A DNA stretch of 13,143 nucleotides from NCBI GenBank assembly GCA_002329625.1, contig DCTP01000140.1, positions 18,539-31,681 of the forward strand, read 5' to 3'. The notes under the pieces are model-generated. The model did no database searches. It was not told the DNA's origin and worked only from the letters and a program-made list of their open reading frames with translations. This DNA is from Leptolinea sp. UBA1437. Lineage in GTDB: Bacteria; Chloroflexota; Anaerolineae; Anaerolineales; Anaerolineaceae. Each line of letters opens with the position of its first letter. Positions within the stretch are counted from its first letter, which is position 1. Of the stretch, positions 6,693 through 13,143 are shown piece by piece. Both the position numbers and the translations under genes were made by a program.

Positions 6693-7601
6693 ATGACTCT
6701 GCAAGGACGCGTGATTCGTTATCAATCCGGATTTTATACCGTCATGACCGATGAGAGGATCGTGACCTGTAAAATACGCGGTAAATTAAAGGAAAACATC
6801 CGTCAAACAGATTTGGTTGCCGTCGGTGATTTAGTCGAGTTTACGCAGCTTCAAGATGGAACAGGTGTTATCGAATGTATCCTTCCACGGAAAAATGAAC
6901 TAATTCGAATGATTTCCGGTATCAAATCGGAATATAGACAAGTTTTAATCAGCAATCTGGATCAAATTCTTTTGGTATTTGCCGTTACACAGCCTGAGCC
7001 GCGTTTGAGAATGTTGGACCGTTTCTTGGTGATCTGTGAAAAACAAGGCATACCGCCGTTAATTGTGGCAAATAAAGTTGATTTATCAGGCATGGATCAG
7101 GCGAAATCTTTATTCTCCGTCTATTCGGATATCGGATATGATGTTTTATATACCTCGACGGCTTCCGATATAGGGATCGCGGATCTAAAAGAACGATTAC
7201 AGGGAAAAGTAACCGGTTTGGTCGGTCCCTCCGGCGTCGGTAAGTCCAGTTTGATTAATCGAATCGATCCCCGCTTAAACTTGAAAGTCAACGAAATCAG
7301 TAATTACAATCGAAAAGGAAAGCATACAACGGTCGTGCGGGAAATGTTTCCCTTAAAAGAGGGAGGCTTTGTCGCGGACCTACCGGGACTCAAGACGCTT
7401 GCACTTTGGGATATTCAACCGGAAGAATTGGATGGTTACTTTCCCGAAATCAGTCCATTGGTTTCAAAATGTCTATATGGAGATTGCACACACAGTCCTT
7501 CGGAAGTTGGCTGTGCAGTTCATGAAGCGGTAAAAGAAGGCAAAGTAAGCCGGGAACGTTATGAATCGTATCTTCGGATCCGATTCGGCGAACCGGAATA
7601 G
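6693..7601 (+). CDS. rsgA: ribosome small subunit-dependent GTPase A
   Basis: RsgA is a circularly permuted GTPase that checks late 30S subunit maturation in the cytosol. All parts are visible in the permuted order: an N-terminal OB-fold (about 1-65), G4 N127-K-V-D130, G1/P-loop G178-P-S-G-V-G-K-S-S186, G2 around G209-K-H-T-T213 and G3 D229-L-P-G232. The C-terminal zinc site is Cys260, Cys265, His267 and Cys274 (C-L-Y-G-D-C-T-H ... C-A-V-H). The 302-residue length is normal. The ATG lies 12 bp after the PBP stop with no recognisable Shine-Dalgarno sequence, so translation probably depends on ribosomes arriving from the PBP gene. The link to maf and the PBP is an operon of housekeeping genes with no obvious functional tie. 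Confidence 0.97.
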   Translation: MTLQGRVIRYQSGFYTVMTDERIVTCKIRGKLKENIRQTDLVAVGDLVEFTQLQDGTGVIECILPRKNELIRMISGIKSEYRQVLISNLDQILLVFAVTQPEPRLRMLDRFLVICEKQGIPPLIVANKVDLSGMDQAKSLFSVYSDIGYDVLYTSTASDIGIADLKERLQGKVTGLVGPSGVGKSSLINRIDPRLNLKVNEISNYNRKGKHTTVVREMFPLKEGGFVADLPGLKTLALWDIQPEELDGYFPEISPLVSKCLYGDCTHSPSEVGCAVHEAVKEGKVSRERYESYLRIRFGEPE

Positions 7602-7662
7602 CTCCCCTTTTTCCTGGTTGCATATATTTTTTCTGTCATTTGCAGTCAAACCGAAATAATAC

Positions 7663-7671
7663 TGTTAGAAT
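7663..7671 (+). promoter_or_regulatory. extended -10 promoter of the epimerase/peptidase operon
   Basis: TGTTAGAAT lies 32 bases upstream of the ATG at 7704, in the 102-bp gap after rsgA. It is identical to the nine bases before maf. A TTGCAG at 7640-7645 is the nearest -35 look-alike, but a 20-bp spacer is longer than ideal; extended -10 promoters often tolerate a weak -35. The leader contains AAAAGGAT, a Shine-Dalgarno sequence close to the ATG. Confidence 0.45.
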
Positions 7672-7703
7672 CGAGCTATCATCCGATTCATAAAAGGATT
7701 GCC

Positions 7704-8741
7704 ATGCCAAAAAGACTCACTTGGACTGAATTAATACTTAATTTAAAATCTCCTTTTACTGTTTCTTACGGAAGTTCCGATACACGGACCGCTTATTGGA
7801 TCCGACTCGAAGAAGATTCCGGTTGGGGAGAAGGGACGATTCCTTTTTATTACGGCATTGATTTTAAAGACATGACTGATTTCTGGGATCGTTGTGCATT
7901 GCGGGAAGATCCTTTTCCGGAAACAATTAATGCAATTCATCCATGGATCGGCGACGATGCACCCGCACCTGCCATCGCGGCTTTGGATATCGCTTTTCAC
8001 GACCGGATCGGCAAAAAAAACGGAAAAGCTATTTATGAACTTTATAATCTTCCAGCCCCCCATCCGATGACAACCTCTTATACAATCAGTATCGATACAC
8101 CGGAAAACATGGCACAAATGGCTCTCCGAATCAATCGGTACCCGTTGATCAAGATTAAGCTCGGTTCACCCGGCCAAGAAGATTTGGATGAAGCACGTAT
8201 AGCGGCAATTCGGACCGTACGTCCGGATGCAAAATTAAGGTTAGATGCCAATGCCGGTTGGAAGACGGACGATGCCGTCAAATTAGTAAAACGTCTTGAA
8301 AAATATAATATCGAGCTGATCGAACAACCCACTGCGAAATTTGACATCCTCGGGATGGGGCATGTTCAAGCAGAAACACCGATTCCAATTGTCGCGGACG
8401 AATCCCTTCAAACACTCGATGACATTGAGAAATTGCACCGTGCCGGAATTCAGGGGATTAATATTAAGTTGATGAAATGCGGCGGTATTGCTCCCGCTGT
8501 CAAGATGATTCAGAAAGCCCGTTCCTACGGAATGAAGATCATGCTCGGTTGCATGGTCGAGACTTCCATCGGTGTCGGAGCGATGGCTTCTTTGATTGGG
8601 CTGGCTGATTGGATTGATTTAGACACGCCGCTGCTGATTTCCAACGACCCGTTCAGCGGGCTTACTTACACCGAAGACGCAACACTGATCCCGCCGGCCG
8701 GACCCGGATTGGGATTGAAACTTAAAAACTCCGAAAGGTAG
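7704..8741 (+). CDS. ykfB: L-Ala-D/L-Glu dipeptide epimerase (enolase superfamily)
   Basis: This cytosolic enzyme interconverts L-Ala-D-Glu and L-Ala-L-Glu, so that the dipeptide from murein turnover can be degraded. The 345-residue length and motifs fit the muconate-lactonising subgroup of the enolase superfamily. The first catalytic lysine motif is K150-I-K152. The metal ligands are Asp181 (L-R-L-D-A-N-A-G), Glu207 (I-E-L-I-E-Q-P) and Asp232 (V-A-D-E-S). The second lysine lies in N-I-K255-L-M-K-C-G-G. The C-terminal D-L-D-T-P loop resembles the dipeptide-binding D-x-D of known L-Ala-D/L-Glu epimerases. AAAAGGAT precedes the ATG. The C40 peptidase gene follows after 8 bp, as in Bacillus subtilis ykfB-ykfC, which strongly supports this substrate over other dipeptides. 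Exact specificity within the family is not certain. Confidence 0.88.
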   Translation: MPKRLTWTELILNLKSPFTVSYGSSDTRTAYWIRLEEDSGWGEGTIPFYYGIDFKDMTDFWDRCALREDPFPETINAIHPWIGDDAPAPAIAALDIAFHDRIGKKNGKAIYELYNLPAPHPMTTSYTISIDTPENMAQMALRINRYPLIKIKLGSPGQEDLDEARIAAIRTVRPDAKLRLDANAGWKTDDAVKLVKRLEKYNIELIEQPTAKFDILGMGHVQAETPIPIVADESLQTLDDIEKLHRAGIQGINIKLMKCGGIAPAVKMIQKARSYGMKIMLGCMVETSIGVGAMASLIGLADWIDLDTPLLISNDPFSGLTYTEDATLIPPAGPGLGLKLKNSER

Positions 8742-8749
8742 GGGAAAAT

Positions 8750-9766
8750 ATGACATTTCAAAAAATAGAAACCATCCTTGCTGACGTTAAGAAGAATTTT
8801 TTTAATGAACCGATGCTGACCGTTTTTGACATTCAACCTGAAATAATTTCATCAAATGAATTAAAACTGACCGGCAAAATACTCGAGCAAAAAGATCTTG
8901 ATTTCCTAAAAAATGAATTGGAGAACAAGATTCCGGATTGGAAGGTCGATTACAAAGGGATAAAAGTATTACTGAATGAAAAAACGCCGATATTACGCGT
9001 GAGCAAGAATCTCACCGATATGCATCGTGAAAGCTCTTTTCTATCGGAACTCACCAATCAGATGCTTTACGGAGACCCCGTTGCTGTTCTGGCTGACGAA
9101 GGAGAATGGGTTTTAGGGCGCAATATGTCAGACGGATATATCAGTTACACTTATAAAAAATACCTCGGCGAAATATCCTGGTCGGAACCGACTCATATTG
9201 TCAGTGAACCGGTGGCATTGGCTTACAACAATCCGAATCGGGAAGAGTTGGTGACGCGAGTGCTTGGCGGAACTGAGACGGTTATATTCGATGAAAAAGG
9301 AGATATGGCATTCATCCGAGCGGATCACAACGGGTGGGTGAAGAAGACTTCTCTGATTCCCATTTCGGATCTGCCGACCGATCAGGATAAAATTCGAAAT
9401 CGAGTTTGTGAAAATGCGAAAAGTTTGATCGGTGTTCCCTATTTATGGGGCGGTACTTCGGCGTGCGGGATCGATTGTTCCGGATTGGTTCAATGGTCTT
9501 ATCGATTATGCAACATCCGGCTTCGCAGAGATGCACATATGCAGCTTGTTCCCGAAAAATGTGTTGAGCCTCCTTTTTTGCCCGGGGATGTTGTTCTTTA
9601 CGGAGAAGAAGAAAACGGTAAGAAATCCATCACCCATGCATCCATCAGCTTGGGAGGATGGACTGTCATTCATTCATCCAGATCACAAAACGGCGTTTAT
9701 ATCGATGATGCCTCAATCGCTCCGGCTTTAAAAGGAACTTTTGCAGCTGCCGTACGATACATTTAA
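8750..9766 (+). CDS. ykfC: C40 (NlpC/P60) gamma-D-glutamyl dipeptidyl-peptidase, YkfC-like
   Basis: YkfC-type enzymes cut free murein peptides between D-Glu and the diamino acid, releasing L-Ala-D-Glu for the epimerase. There is no signal peptide, so the enzyme is cytosolic, as expected for recycling. The NlpC/P60 domain fills about residues 215-338. Its catalytic triad is Cys243 (I-D-C-S-G-L-V), His296 (T-H-A-S-I-S-L-G) and His308 (V-I-H-S-S). About residues 80-205 look like two bacterial SH3 domains, with D-G-Y-I-S-Y near 128-133 matching the loop that binds the peptide amino end in YkfC. Residues 1-75 form an extra alpha/beta domain I do not recognise, loosely BON-like in pattern. AGGGGA precedes the ATG, 8 bp after the epimerase stop. 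Two-gene operon. Confidence 0.9.
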   Translation: MTFQKIETILADVKKNFFNEPMLTVFDIQPEIISSNELKLTGKILEQKDLDFLKNELENKIPDWKVDYKGIKVLLNEKTPILRVSKNLTDMHRESSFLSELTNQMLYGDPVAVLADEGEWVLGRNMSDGYISYTYKKYLGEISWSEPTHIVSEPVALAYNNPNREELVTRVLGGTETVIFDEKGDMAFIRADHNGWVKKTSLIPISDLPTDQDKIRNRVCENAKSLIGVPYLWGGTSACGIDCSGLVQWSYRLCNIRLRRDAHMQLVPEKCVEPPFLPGDVVLYGEEENGKKSITHASISLGGWTVIHSSRSQNGVYIDDASIAPALKGTFAAAVRYI

Positions 9767-9816
9767 GTCTGCTGAATCGAATTAAAAGAATTTTTTTTAT
9801 TTATTAGGAGTATTAT

Positions 9817-9828
9817 GTAACTGGTTAC
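9817..9828. repeat. second copy of the GTAACYGGTTAC palindrome
   Basis: GTAACTGGTTAC lies 3 bp beyond the stop of the minus-strand serine hydrolase, in the 65-bp convergent gap after the C40 peptidase gene. Eleven of its 12 bases match the palindrome at 1581-1592. A TTTTT run follows on the plus strand, but the stem is too short and the loop too tight for a credible terminator. Confidence 0.5.
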
Positions 9829-9831
9829 TTT

Positions 9832-10584
9832 TTATGAATCAAGCAGCCATTTACCGAGATTTCCGAAAACATCATAGACTTTCTGATAGTCCGAATAATT
9901 ATTGCAAAGTAAAAAAATCTGACAGCGATCGGTAAATCCCCATTCGTTGATTACATTATGCAAACCGCCGGATTTATGATAAAAGTCTACCGAATCACCT
10001 TTGAGATTACGGGTGAAAAGTTTATCTGCCTGGCAAACCGATAAAAATTCAGATATATTCTTCTTTGCTTCGGCTGGGAAAGATTGGAACAGATCGTAAC
10101 AGTGAATCATATCCGCAGTTGTTGTCCAATTGTCATAACCCCGTGCCGAATCGGGTTTTGACATCATTTTCCTCCCCAGATGGGTATCCCGAAAGTGAAA
10201 AGTCTCTGAAAAGATGTGATTAATCCTTTCAAAACCCAATTTATTAATGATCAAATTCGTACAGTAATTATCCGAAGTCGCAATCATCATCAGCAATAAA
10301 TCATGATATGGTAATGCTTTCTGATGGAATAAATAATAAAAACCCGCGCCTTTGACGATCGGTTCAGAGGTAGGGTCACAAATTTCATCCGAAGAAACAA
10401 ATCCCTCCTTTTCCGAAACATACCAAGCAAATAATAACGGCACTTTGATAACCGATGCTGTTAGAAATCTGTGAGATTCATCCCGATTGGAAACAGCTAT
10501 CGGATGATTTTCTTGATCCGAATAGTAGAAAGTATATTCCCCATCCAGTGTTGAAAGTTCCTTCTCGATCCGTTCTCTGTCCAT
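9832..10584 (-). CDS. class A beta-lactamase-like serine hydrolase, no signal peptide
   Basis: This 250-residue protein has the penicillin-interacting serine enzyme motifs in order: S44-V-I-K47, S104-D-N106 and K204-S-G206 (H-K-S-G-G). A T-T-T-A-D-M follows the omega-loop region, as in class A beta-lactamases and the Beta-lactamase2 family. The omega-loop Glu166 motif (E-x-x-L-N) is not recognisable; the stretch reads M-S-K-P-D-S-A-R-G. There is no signal peptide, so the protein should be cytosolic, where a beta-lactamase would be of little use. Better guesses are a peptidase, amidase or esterase acting on small molecules. It converges on the murein-peptide recycling operon, which suggests, without proof, a wall-peptide substrate. 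GGAGGA lies 7 bases before the ATG, and a TATAAT lies just upstream. Confidence 0.85.
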   Translation of the reverse strand: MDRERIEKELSTLDGEYTFYYSDQENHPIAVSNRDESHRFLTASVIKVPLLFAWYVSEKEGFVSSDEICDPTSEPIVKGAGFYYLFHQKALPYHDLLLMMIATSDNYCTNLIINKLGFERINHIFSETFHFRDTHLGRKMMSKPDSARGYDNWTTTADMIHCYDLFQSFPAEAKKNISEFLSVCQADKLFTRNLKGDSVDFYHKSGGLHNVINEWGFTDRCQIFLLCNNYSDYQKVYDVFGNLGKWLLDS

Positions 10585-10605
10585 GATAAAGTCCTCCGCT
10601 TTCTG

Positions 10606-10613
10606 ATTATAAT
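10606..10613. promoter_or_regulatory. symmetrical -10 element shared by divergent genes
   Basis: ATTATAAT is its own reverse complement and contains a consensus TATAAT on each strand: plus 10608-10613 and minus 10611-10606. It lies between the serine hydrolase (minus, ATG at 10584) and the DUF952 gene (plus, TTG at 10655). Predicted start points leave leaders of about 15 and 35 bases, each containing the gene's Shine-Dalgarno sequence. No good -35 is visible on either side at 16-18 bp. Confidence 0.5.
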
Positions 10614-10654
10614 TTTGATTGTAGAGAACCCTTTCATGAAACGGAGATAATTCA

Positions 10655-10999
10655 TTGGTATATCATATTTGCACTCAAACCTCATACGAATCAGCCAAAA
10701 TTCGGGGAAAATATTCCCCAGACAGTCTCAGGAAAGAAGGATTTATTCATTTCTCTTCAATCCGACAAATCCTTGAGACGGCCGATTCCTTTTATCGGGG
10801 TCAAGACGATTTAGTTTTATTGGAAGTCGATGAACAACTTACCGATCAAATTCGATTTGAAAAGCCTGCAGATCACCGCGAAGGTCTTTTCCCGCATTTT
10901 TACGGAGAATTACCCGTGGAACTCATTCGAAGGGTTCTGCCGTTCCCGCATCAAGCAGACGGGACTTTCAAATTGCCCGAAGAAATCGCGGAATCATAA
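10655..10999 (+). CDS. DUF952 family protein, TTG start
   Basis: This 114-residue protein matches the small cytosolic DUF952 family over its full length. It has the N-terminal V-Y-H-I-C-T, the central S-L-R-K-E-G-F-I-H-F-S, then F-Y-R-G-Q-D-D-L-V-L-L-E-V-D and F-P-H-F-Y-G-E-L-P. The start is the TTG at 10655: GGAG at 10643-10646 lies 8 bases before it, and family members begin at this Y-H-I motif. The biochemical role is not established. From memory the fold has been proposed to be related to ADP-ribosyltransferases, which I cannot check here. The stop codon directly abuts the glycerate kinase ATG with no spacer, so the two are coupled and probably co-regulated. It shares a divergent promoter region with the serine hydrolase. 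Confidence 0.88.
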   Translation: MVYHICTQTSYESAKIRGKYSPDSLRKEGFIHFSSIRQILETADSFYRGQDDLVLLEVDEQLTDQIRFEKPADHREGLFPHFYGELPVELIRRVLPFPHQADGTFKLPEEIAES

Positions 11000-12319
11000 A
11001 TGCTTGATGAGTCTCAATCCAAGTTGATCGATAAATTGATTCAGGCCGCCTTAACCGCTGTCAATCCCGAGAATGTTGTAAAAAATGCTTTGGATTTGAA
11101 GAATTCAATCCTTAAGATCCAAAACCAACCGTTTGACTTATCCGAATTTGAACATATTTATCTGATCGCTTTCGGAAAAGCCTCACTGAAAATGGCAAAA
11201 GCGATGGATGATTTAATCGGCCGTTTCATTACCGGGGGAATGATCGTATCAAAAAAGAAGGATTCGGAAATTCGTTTGAGTGATAAATATACTTGTTTGG
11301 TAGGCGGACATCCGATCCCGAATCAAAACAGTCTTGAAAGTGCACAAAGGATCCTAGATCTGGTGAAAGATGCCGGGAATCGAGATCTGATGATATGCCT
11401 GATTTCCGGTGGAGGATCCGCATTACTGACCCTACCCGAAAACGGTATATCGTTAAAGGATATTGCAGACCTGACCAAACTGCTTTTAGAAAACGGAGCC
11501 AATATCCAGGAAATCAACGCCATCCGAAAACATATCGACCGAATAAAAGGGGGAAAATTGGCGATAGCGGCAGCGCCGGCACGGATCGTAACCTTGATTC
11601 TTTCCGATGTGATCGGGAATTCCTTGGAAGCCGTCGCATCCGGGCCGACGGTCCCGGATTCAACTACCTATCGAGATTGTCTTGATATCATTCAAAAATA
11701 TCATCTCTCGGAAAAAATACCGGCTGCAATCTATGAACGAATTCTGATCGGAGCCGACGGTGACATTCCCGAAACCCTGAAAGATGATTCTCCGGTCCTG
11801 AAAAATATCTCGAATTACTTGATCGGCGATAATTCCACCGCCGTCAATGCCGTCGTTGAAAAAGGAAAATCGCTTGGATTGAATGTCTCGGTAATTCTGA
11901 AACCCATCATCAGTGAAGCTCGGGAAGCCGGTCGTTTTTTGGCAGCCGAATTAAGGAAACCGGTTACCTTTAAACCTTCTTTGCTGGTCGGTGGAGGCGA
12001 GACAACGGTAACAATCAAAGGAAGCGGTTTCGGTGGAAGAAACCTGGAGACCGCTTTGGCAGCTGTTAAAGATTTGGCGGGAATACCCGATATTGCTCTG
12101 GTTACGCTTGCCACTGACGGTGAAGATGGACCGACCGATGCCGCCGGTGCGATTGTTACCGGCGAAACCTGGTCGGAAGGCATGAAAAAAGGGTTGGATC
12201 CCGATCTGTTTCTTGAAAATAACGATTCTTACCACTATTTTGAACAAACAGGCGGATTAATCAAAACGGGTTCTACGGGTACCAATGTCAATGATTTGGT
12301 TTTTCTTCTTCATTTTTGA
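11000..12319 (+). CDS. gck: glycerate 2-kinase, MOFRL family
   Basis: This cytosolic enzyme phosphorylates D-glycerate to 2-phosphoglycerate, feeding serine or glyoxylate-derived carbon into lower glycolysis. Older annotation often calls it hydroxypyruvate reductase (TtuD). At 439 residues it has the usual length. The N-terminal DUF4147 domain shows F-G-K60-A-S, G-G-H-P-I-P-N, S136-G-G-G-S-A-L-L and L-S-D-V-I-G. The C-terminal MOFRL domain shows G331-G-G-E-T-T, F-G-G-R-N348, T-D-G-E-D-G-P-T-D-A-A-G-A (372-384) and T-G-T-N-V-N-D-L near the end. The ATG begins on the base after the DUF952 stop (TAAATG), so translation is coupled to it. No neighbouring serine or glyoxylate pathway gene is visible to show the source of glycerate. 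Confidence 0.93.
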   Translation: MLDESQSKLIDKLIQAALTAVNPENVVKNALDLKNSILKIQNQPFDLSEFEHIYLIAFGKASLKMAKAMDDLIGRFITGGMIVSKKKDSEIRLSDKYTCLVGGHPIPNQNSLESAQRILDLVKDAGNRDLMICLISGGGSALLTLPENGISLKDIADLTKLLLENGANIQEINAIRKHIDRIKGGKLAIAAAPARIVTLILSDVIGNSLEAVASGPTVPDSTTYRDCLDIIQKYHLSEKIPAAIYERILIGADGDIPETLKDDSPVLKNISNYLIGDNSTAVNAVVEKGKSLGLNVSVILKPIISEAREAGRFLAAELRKPVTFKPSLLVGGGETTVTIKGSGFGGRNLETALAAVKDLAGIPDIALVTLATDGEDGPTDAAGAIVTGETWSEGMKKGLDPDLFLENNDSYHYFEQTGGLIKTGSTGTNVNDLVFLLHF

Positions 12320-12410
12320 ATTGAATCCGAAAAATCGATGTAATTTTCTTTATTGCTTATTTATAACCGCTTTTTTCCCTATTTAATCCTTTTAGAAAGT
12401 TCAACATTCC

Positions 12411-12436
12411 TTCCGTTTTCGGGAAAATGGAATTTT
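12411..12436 (+). terminator. probable intrinsic terminator after glycerate kinase
   Basis: TTCCGTTTT and AAAATGGAA form a 9-bp stem (one G-T wobble) closed by a CGGG loop, followed by TTTTAAAATCTTTT. It lies 92 bases after the kinase stop and before the pepF promoter. The stem is AT-rich and the T-run short, so termination may be modest. Confidence 0.4.
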
Positions 12437-12459
12437 AAAATCTTTTATATGGATTCATT

Positions 12460-12465
12460 TATAAT
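12460..12465 (+). promoter_or_regulatory. -10 box of pepF
   Basis: A consensus TATAAT lies 22 bases upstream of the pepF ATG, leaving a leader of about 15 bases that contains the strong CGGAGG Shine-Dalgarno sequence (12478-12483). No good -35 hexamer is seen; the upstream region is A/T-rich. Confidence 0.5.
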
Positions 12466-12487
12466 GAATGAGATAAACGGAGGAAAA

Positions 12488-13143
12488 ATGAATCAGGAAA
12501 AAAAGTATTATCAAAAACCATGGAGTTTAGAAGATCTTTATTCCGGCACAAATAGTGAAGAATATCAAACTGCGATGAATGAGTTAGGACATTTAACCGA
12601 TGAAATCCAAAATTATCGCGAAATGCTTTCTCCAGAAATGGCAGTTTCGGATTTCGGCACCATATTGCAGAAGCTGGAAAAGTTTCATGAAATCGCTTCC
12701 CGATTACTTTCTTATGCGGAGCTTTTGTTTTCTGCCGACACTCAAAACAGCGAAGCGATGAGTTTGGTGGGACAAACCGAAGCGATTATAACCGAAGCAC
12801 ACAATAAAATTATCTTCTTCTCATTATGGTGGAAATCCATATCCGATGATGAGGCTCAAAGATTGATCAAAGAATTTCCTGATTATCAGTATTATCTGAA
12901 ACAATTGCGGAATACGAAACAATTTACCCTTCCCGAATTTGCGGAACAAATTATCAACATTAAAGATATTTCCGGAAAAAATGCATTGAACACTATTTAT
13001 GAATCGCTGACAAATCGTTATCAGTTCACATTGAAAATTGACGGAAAAAGCAAAAAAGTTTCACGGAGCGGTTTGATGCAGTACGTCAGAAATGAAAGTC
13101 CTGAAATACGAAAGCAGGCATACCGAGAACTTTATCGCGTTTT
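12488..13143 (+). CDS. pepF: oligoendopeptidase F, M3 family (3'-truncated)
   Basis: PepF-type enzymes are cytosolic zinc metallopeptidases that degrade short peptides. The ATG at 12488 follows CGGAGG with a 4-base gap after GGAGG, a strong start. The 218 complete codons in the window run open to the last base. The N-terminus has P-W-S-L-E-D-L-Y-S-G, the usual W-x-L-x-x-L-Y opening of oligoendopeptidases. A long helical domain follows (L-L-S-Y-A-E-L-L-F-S-A-D-T), then Y-E-S-L-T-N-R-Y-Q-F and S-P-E-I-R-K-Q-A-Y-R-E-L, conserved in the M3B clade. The catalytic H-E-x-x-H would lie well beyond the window and is not seen. It has its own promoter and is probably separate from the glycerate kinase unit. 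M3 family membership is fairly sure; the exact subfamily is less so. Confidence 0.88.
   Translation, partial: MNQEKKYYQKPWSLEDLYSGTNSEEYQTAMNELGHLTDEIQNYREMLSPEMAVSDFGTILQKLEKFHEIASRLLSYAELLFSADTQNSEAMSLVGQTEAIITEAHNKIIFFSLWWKSISDDEAQRLIKEFPDYQYYLKQLRNTKQFTLPEFAEQIINIKDISGKNALNTIYESLTNRYQFTLKIDGKSKKVSRSGLMQYVRNESPEIRKQAYRELYRV

Noticed and set aside
9781..9831. Intrinsic terminator in the convergent gap after the C40 peptidase gene
   Set aside because: Only a 4-bp AATT stem or a 4-5 bp stem with an impossible loop can be drawn near the T-runs.
9832..10584. Antibiotic-resistance beta-lactamase
   Set aside because: There is no signal peptide and no recognisable Glu166 motif, so the name would mislead.

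Overview
The window (13,143 bp, moderately AT-rich) looks like ordinary chromosome from a low-GC member of the Anaerolineae (Chloroflexota), perhaps Flexilinea-like. That placement is an inference. It rests on the gene families, on the Pro-Thr-rich tail of the penicillin-binding lipoprotein, on frequent TTG starts and on the gene mix. No rRNA or other marker is present to prove it. I see no mobile element, CRISPR array, tRNA or rRNA.

Left part (1-2725). The window opens inside an FkbH-like HAD/acyltransferase protein, which overlaps a stand-alone acyl carrier protein by 4 bp. Together they form a module of the kind that loads a glycerate-derived C3 unit onto a carrier protein. Running towards them on the minus strand is a GT4-type glycosyltransferase. 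A MarR-type regulator lies upstream of it, also on the minus strand. A roughly 350-bp AT-rich gap without a gene follows.

Centre (3727-7601). Three genes lie head to tail: maf (nucleotide pyrophosphatase), a lipoprotein class B penicillin-binding protein of the PBP2a/PbpC architecture, and rsgA (30S assembly GTPase). maf and the PBP gene overlap by 4 bp, and rsgA starts 12 bp after the PBP stop. maf appears to have a leaderless start directly behind an extended -10 box, and it encodes an unusual C-terminal extension of about 40 residues.

Right part (7704-13143). A two-gene operon encodes an L-Ala-D/L-Glu epimerase and an NlpC/P60 (C40) gamma-D-glutamyl peptidase, matching the ykfB-ykfC murein-peptide recycling pathway. 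Converging on it is a class A beta-lactamase-like serine hydrolase with no signal peptide and no recognisable Glu166. Divergent from that gene is a DUF952 gene, directly abutted by a glycerate 2-kinase of the MOFRL family. The divergent pair may share one symmetrical -10 element. The window ends inside a pepF-type oligoendopeptidase gene with its own promoter.

Overall theme: cell-wall synthesis (PBP), wall-peptide salvage (epimerase, C40 peptidase, pepF and possibly the serine hydrolase), surface glycan or secondary metabolite (FkbH, ACP, GT4) and housekeeping (maf, rsgA, glycerate kinase). I did not find a clearly new multi-gene system. The best leads are the cytoplasmic beta-lactamase-like protein beside the recycling operon, the shared palindrome at both convergent gene junctions, the symmetrical divergent promoter, and the Maf extension with its embedded hairpin.
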